Of a stretch of 7,065 nucleotides of DNA, positions 5,553 through 7,065 are shown in pieces. Each line of letters opens with the position of its first letter. Position 1 is the first letter of the stretch. Location: NCBI GenBank assembly GCA_023488645.1, contig JAMDDL010000075.1, positions 1 through 7,065 on the forward strand, written 5' to 3'. The notes beneath the pieces are model-generated. The model had not been told where the DNA came from. It saw only the letters and a list, made by a program, of their open reading frames with translations, and did no database searches. A program made the position numbers and the translations under genes. The DNA comes from Actinomycetota bacterium (GTDB lineage Bacteria; Actinomycetota; Humimicrobiia; Humimicrobiales; Humimicrobiaceae).

Positions 5553-5600
5553 AAATATAAATAATTAATTTAAATTAATATCTAAAAAATTTTAACATTT

Positions 5601-7065
5601 TTATCTTTTTAAACATTTTTTACATCTGATTAAAAAAATATATATACATAAAAATATAAAAGAAAACCCGAAATAAATATACATGATTATATCTCCATAT
5701 CTGGAGTAAAAGGACTTTTGTGAATTTAAATATATAGTTTCATATAATACTTCTTTTTTACCTAACTCTGTCTTTGAAATTATTTCACCAATTGGATTTA
5801 TAACCGCTGATATTCCCATACTGCTGCTATGCACAACATAACAGCTGTTTTCAATAGCTCTTACTTTTGAGAAAATGACATGATGCCAGGAAGCTATGCT
5901 ATATTTAAATCCGGCATCATCAGTAAAGACAAATATTGCTTCTGCTCCTTTATTTCTGAAAGTTCTTGAAATAACTGGTAGTGTTGATTCAAAACATATA
6001 TTTATGCCTAATTTACCTTTACCTGGATAATTAATCATTTTAAATTCTCTTACAGGAGTTATGTTTAACTTGGCAACATTTAAAAAGCTTAAAAAACCTA
6101 AAATATGAGGATATGGCATATATTCTCCACAAGGAAGAGGGTGGATTTTATCATATCTTCCAATTATTTTGCAATCTGGTGGCGAATAAAGAACTACTGA
6201 ATTATAATAATTTTTTTTACTATCCCACAGGATTTGCCCCATTATCAGATATAAATTTTCTTTCTTTATAGTTTTAGCTGCCCATTCTTTAAATGTTACA
6301 TTTTGCTCTAAAGGTCCCCATATCACACTTTCTGGAAATACTGCAAGCTCGGTATTTTTTTTAAAATAATTATTTGAATCATAAGGCGTAGGAATTATTA
6401 TTCCACTATCTCTTTCAAATTTTTCATCAAAAGAAATATTTGGTTGAACCATTGCAAGATTTATTTTCTTAGATTTATTATAGTTTTTATTTTCAAAATT
6501 GTTTTTATAAATATTAATATTAACGAATCCAGTAATTGCTACAATCAATACTAAACAAATCATCGTAAGCAGATATTTAAAAATTATTTTTTTAATTTTA
6601 ACAAAATTAATAATTGTTTCTGCAACAGCACTATTAAATAAAATTATTATCAGAGAAACCCCATATACTCCTGTTAACTTAACTATTTGCATAAGTGCCA
6701 GATAGTTATGTTGTGAATAAGCAAGCATCCCCCACGGGAAAGCAAGAAATGTTCTATTTCTGAAAAATTCTATTAACAGCCAGACTGATGAGATTAAAAT
6801 AATTCTTAAAGCTGAGCAGGTTATTTTTAAATATATAAAATATAAAATTATTCCAAAAATAATTATATAAATCGTTAAGTATCCGATAATTGGCAACCAG
6901 AAAATAAAACTATATTCAGTAAACCAGTAAGTAACTCCAGCAAAATATATTATCCCTAATATAAAACTCTGAAATACTGCTTGTCTGAAGCTGGAATAAT
7001 ATACTGCAATCAAGTATGGGACAAGACAAAACCAGGCTAAAATACCAGGACCATAAAAACTTAAA
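5601..7065 (-). CDS. lnt: Apolipoprotein N-acyltransferase (5' end outside window)
   Basis: Inner-membrane enzyme that transfers an acyl chain from phospholipid to the N-terminal cysteine of lipoproteins, the last step of lipoprotein maturation. The frame is open to the window edge: 17 more codons precede the TTG at 7013 and encode LSFYGPGILAWFCLVPY, which matches the family's first-helix region, so the true start lies outside. Numbering from that TTG, several N-terminal helices (about 12-29, 33-62, 68-85, 103-129, 145-165) lead into a nitrilase-like domain (about 183-432) and a final helix (about 440-463). The expected triad is present: Glu228 (VFPESV), Lys289 (RYDKIHPLPCGEYMP, with Glu297) and Cys340 (INICFE). 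Where E. coli Lnt has Cys-Tyr-Glu after the nucleophile position this protein has Cys-Phe-Glu, and Phe199 seems to replace a conserved Trp. It is co-directional with nuo but 358 bases away, so probably a separate unit. Confidence 0.93.
   Translation of the reverse strand, partial: LSFYGPGILAWFCLVPYLIAVYYSSFRQAVFQSFILGIIYFAGVTYWFTEYSFIFWLPIIGYLTIYIIIFGIILYFIYLKITCSALRIILISSVWLLIEFFRNRTFLAFPWGMLAYSQHNYLALMQIVKLTGVYGVSLIIILFNSAVAETIINFVKIKKIIFKYLLTMICLVLIVAITGFVNINIYKNNFENKNYNKSKKINLAMVQPNISFDEKFERDSGIIIPTPYDSNNYFKKNTELAVFPESVIWGPLEQNVTFKEWAAKTIKKENLYLIMGQILWDSKKNYYNSVVLYSPPDCKIIGRYDKIHPLPCGEYMPYPHILGFLSFLNVAKLNITPVREFKMINYPGKGKLGINICFESTLPVISRTFRNKGAEAIFVFTDDAGFKYSIASWHHVIFSKVRAIENSCYVVHSSSMGISAVINPIGEIISKTELGKKEVLYETIYLNSQKSFYSRYGDIIMYIYFGFSFIFLCIYIFLIRCKKCLKR

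Larger units (their letters stand above)
5243..5600 (-). other. lnt-nuoA intergenic region, likely nuo promoter region
   Basis: A 358-base gap of about 11% G+C by hand count. In transcription order it contains an AT-only hairpin with a T tract that may end lnt (5552-5525), two perfect TATAAT hexamers on the minus strand (5492-5487 and 5347-5342), a tiny hydrophobic open frame (5495-5427), a small ATTAC-GAT-GTAAT hairpin (5290-5278), and the distant ribosome binding site of nuoA (5265-5261). Neither TATAAT has a good TTGACA-like box at the right distance. This is the only sensible place for the nuo promoter in the window, but I cannot fix its position. No regulator operator is recognisable. 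Confidence 0.45.

Noticed and set aside
5564..5579. Perfect 16-base palindrome (ATTAATTTAAATTAAT) after lnt
   Set aside because: It is pure A/T with no loop and no following T tract; expected by chance in about 11% G+C DNA, so not called a terminator or operator.
7011..7013. TTG as the start codon of lnt
   Set aside because: The frame stays open to the window edge and the 17 codons before it encode the family's typical first-helix sequence, so this TTG is an internal leucine.

Overview
The window carries one strand of genes only. Everything I can support is encoded on the minus strand, so the reading direction runs from 7065 down to 1. It holds most of an energy-conservation operon for a complex I-like proton (or ion) pump, in the order nuoA-nuoB-nuoC-nuoD-nuoH-nuoI-nuoJ. 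A gene for apolipoprotein N-acyltransferase (lnt) lies upstream. Both outer genes are cut by the window: lnt lacks its 5' end and nuoJ its 3' end.

Layout in transcription order: lnt (7065 to 5601); a 358-base spacer of about 11% G+C (5600 to 5243) that probably holds the lnt terminator and the nuo promoter; nuoA and nuoB, overlapping by 10 bases; a 212-base AT spacer containing a nested inverted repeat; nuoC; a 232-base AT spacer; nuoD and nuoH, 12 bases apart; a 109-base spacer with 12-base repeats; nuoI; a 184-base spacer with degenerate repeats; and nuoJ running off the end. No tRNA, rRNA, CRISPR array, transposase or integration site was seen.

How the genes work together: NuoB, C, D and I form the quinone-proximal (connecting) part of the peripheral arm, carrying clusters N2, N6a and N6b. 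NuoA, H and J form the base of the membrane arm, where quinone chemistry is coupled to ion pumping. nuoD is followed directly by nuoH, so the NADH-oxidising genes nuoE, F and G are missing from their usual place. This fits an 11-subunit, module-N-less complex fed by ferredoxin or another donor, unless nuoEFG lie elsewhere. nuoK, L, M and N are expected beyond position 1.

The organism is a bacterium, since lnt is present and is not an archaeal gene. It is AT-rich and has a lipoprotein-maturation pathway. The extremely AT-rich, swollen spacers and the use of TTG, GTG and possibly AUA/AUU starts suggest a drift-prone or uncultured lineage. I cannot assign a phylum from sequence alone.

This is mostly a recognisable housekeeping region and I did not find a clearly new system. 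The points most worth a second look are the start of nuoJ (good ribosome binding site but no ATG, GTG or TTG), the similar problem at nuoI, the D-H junction, and the structured AT spacers.
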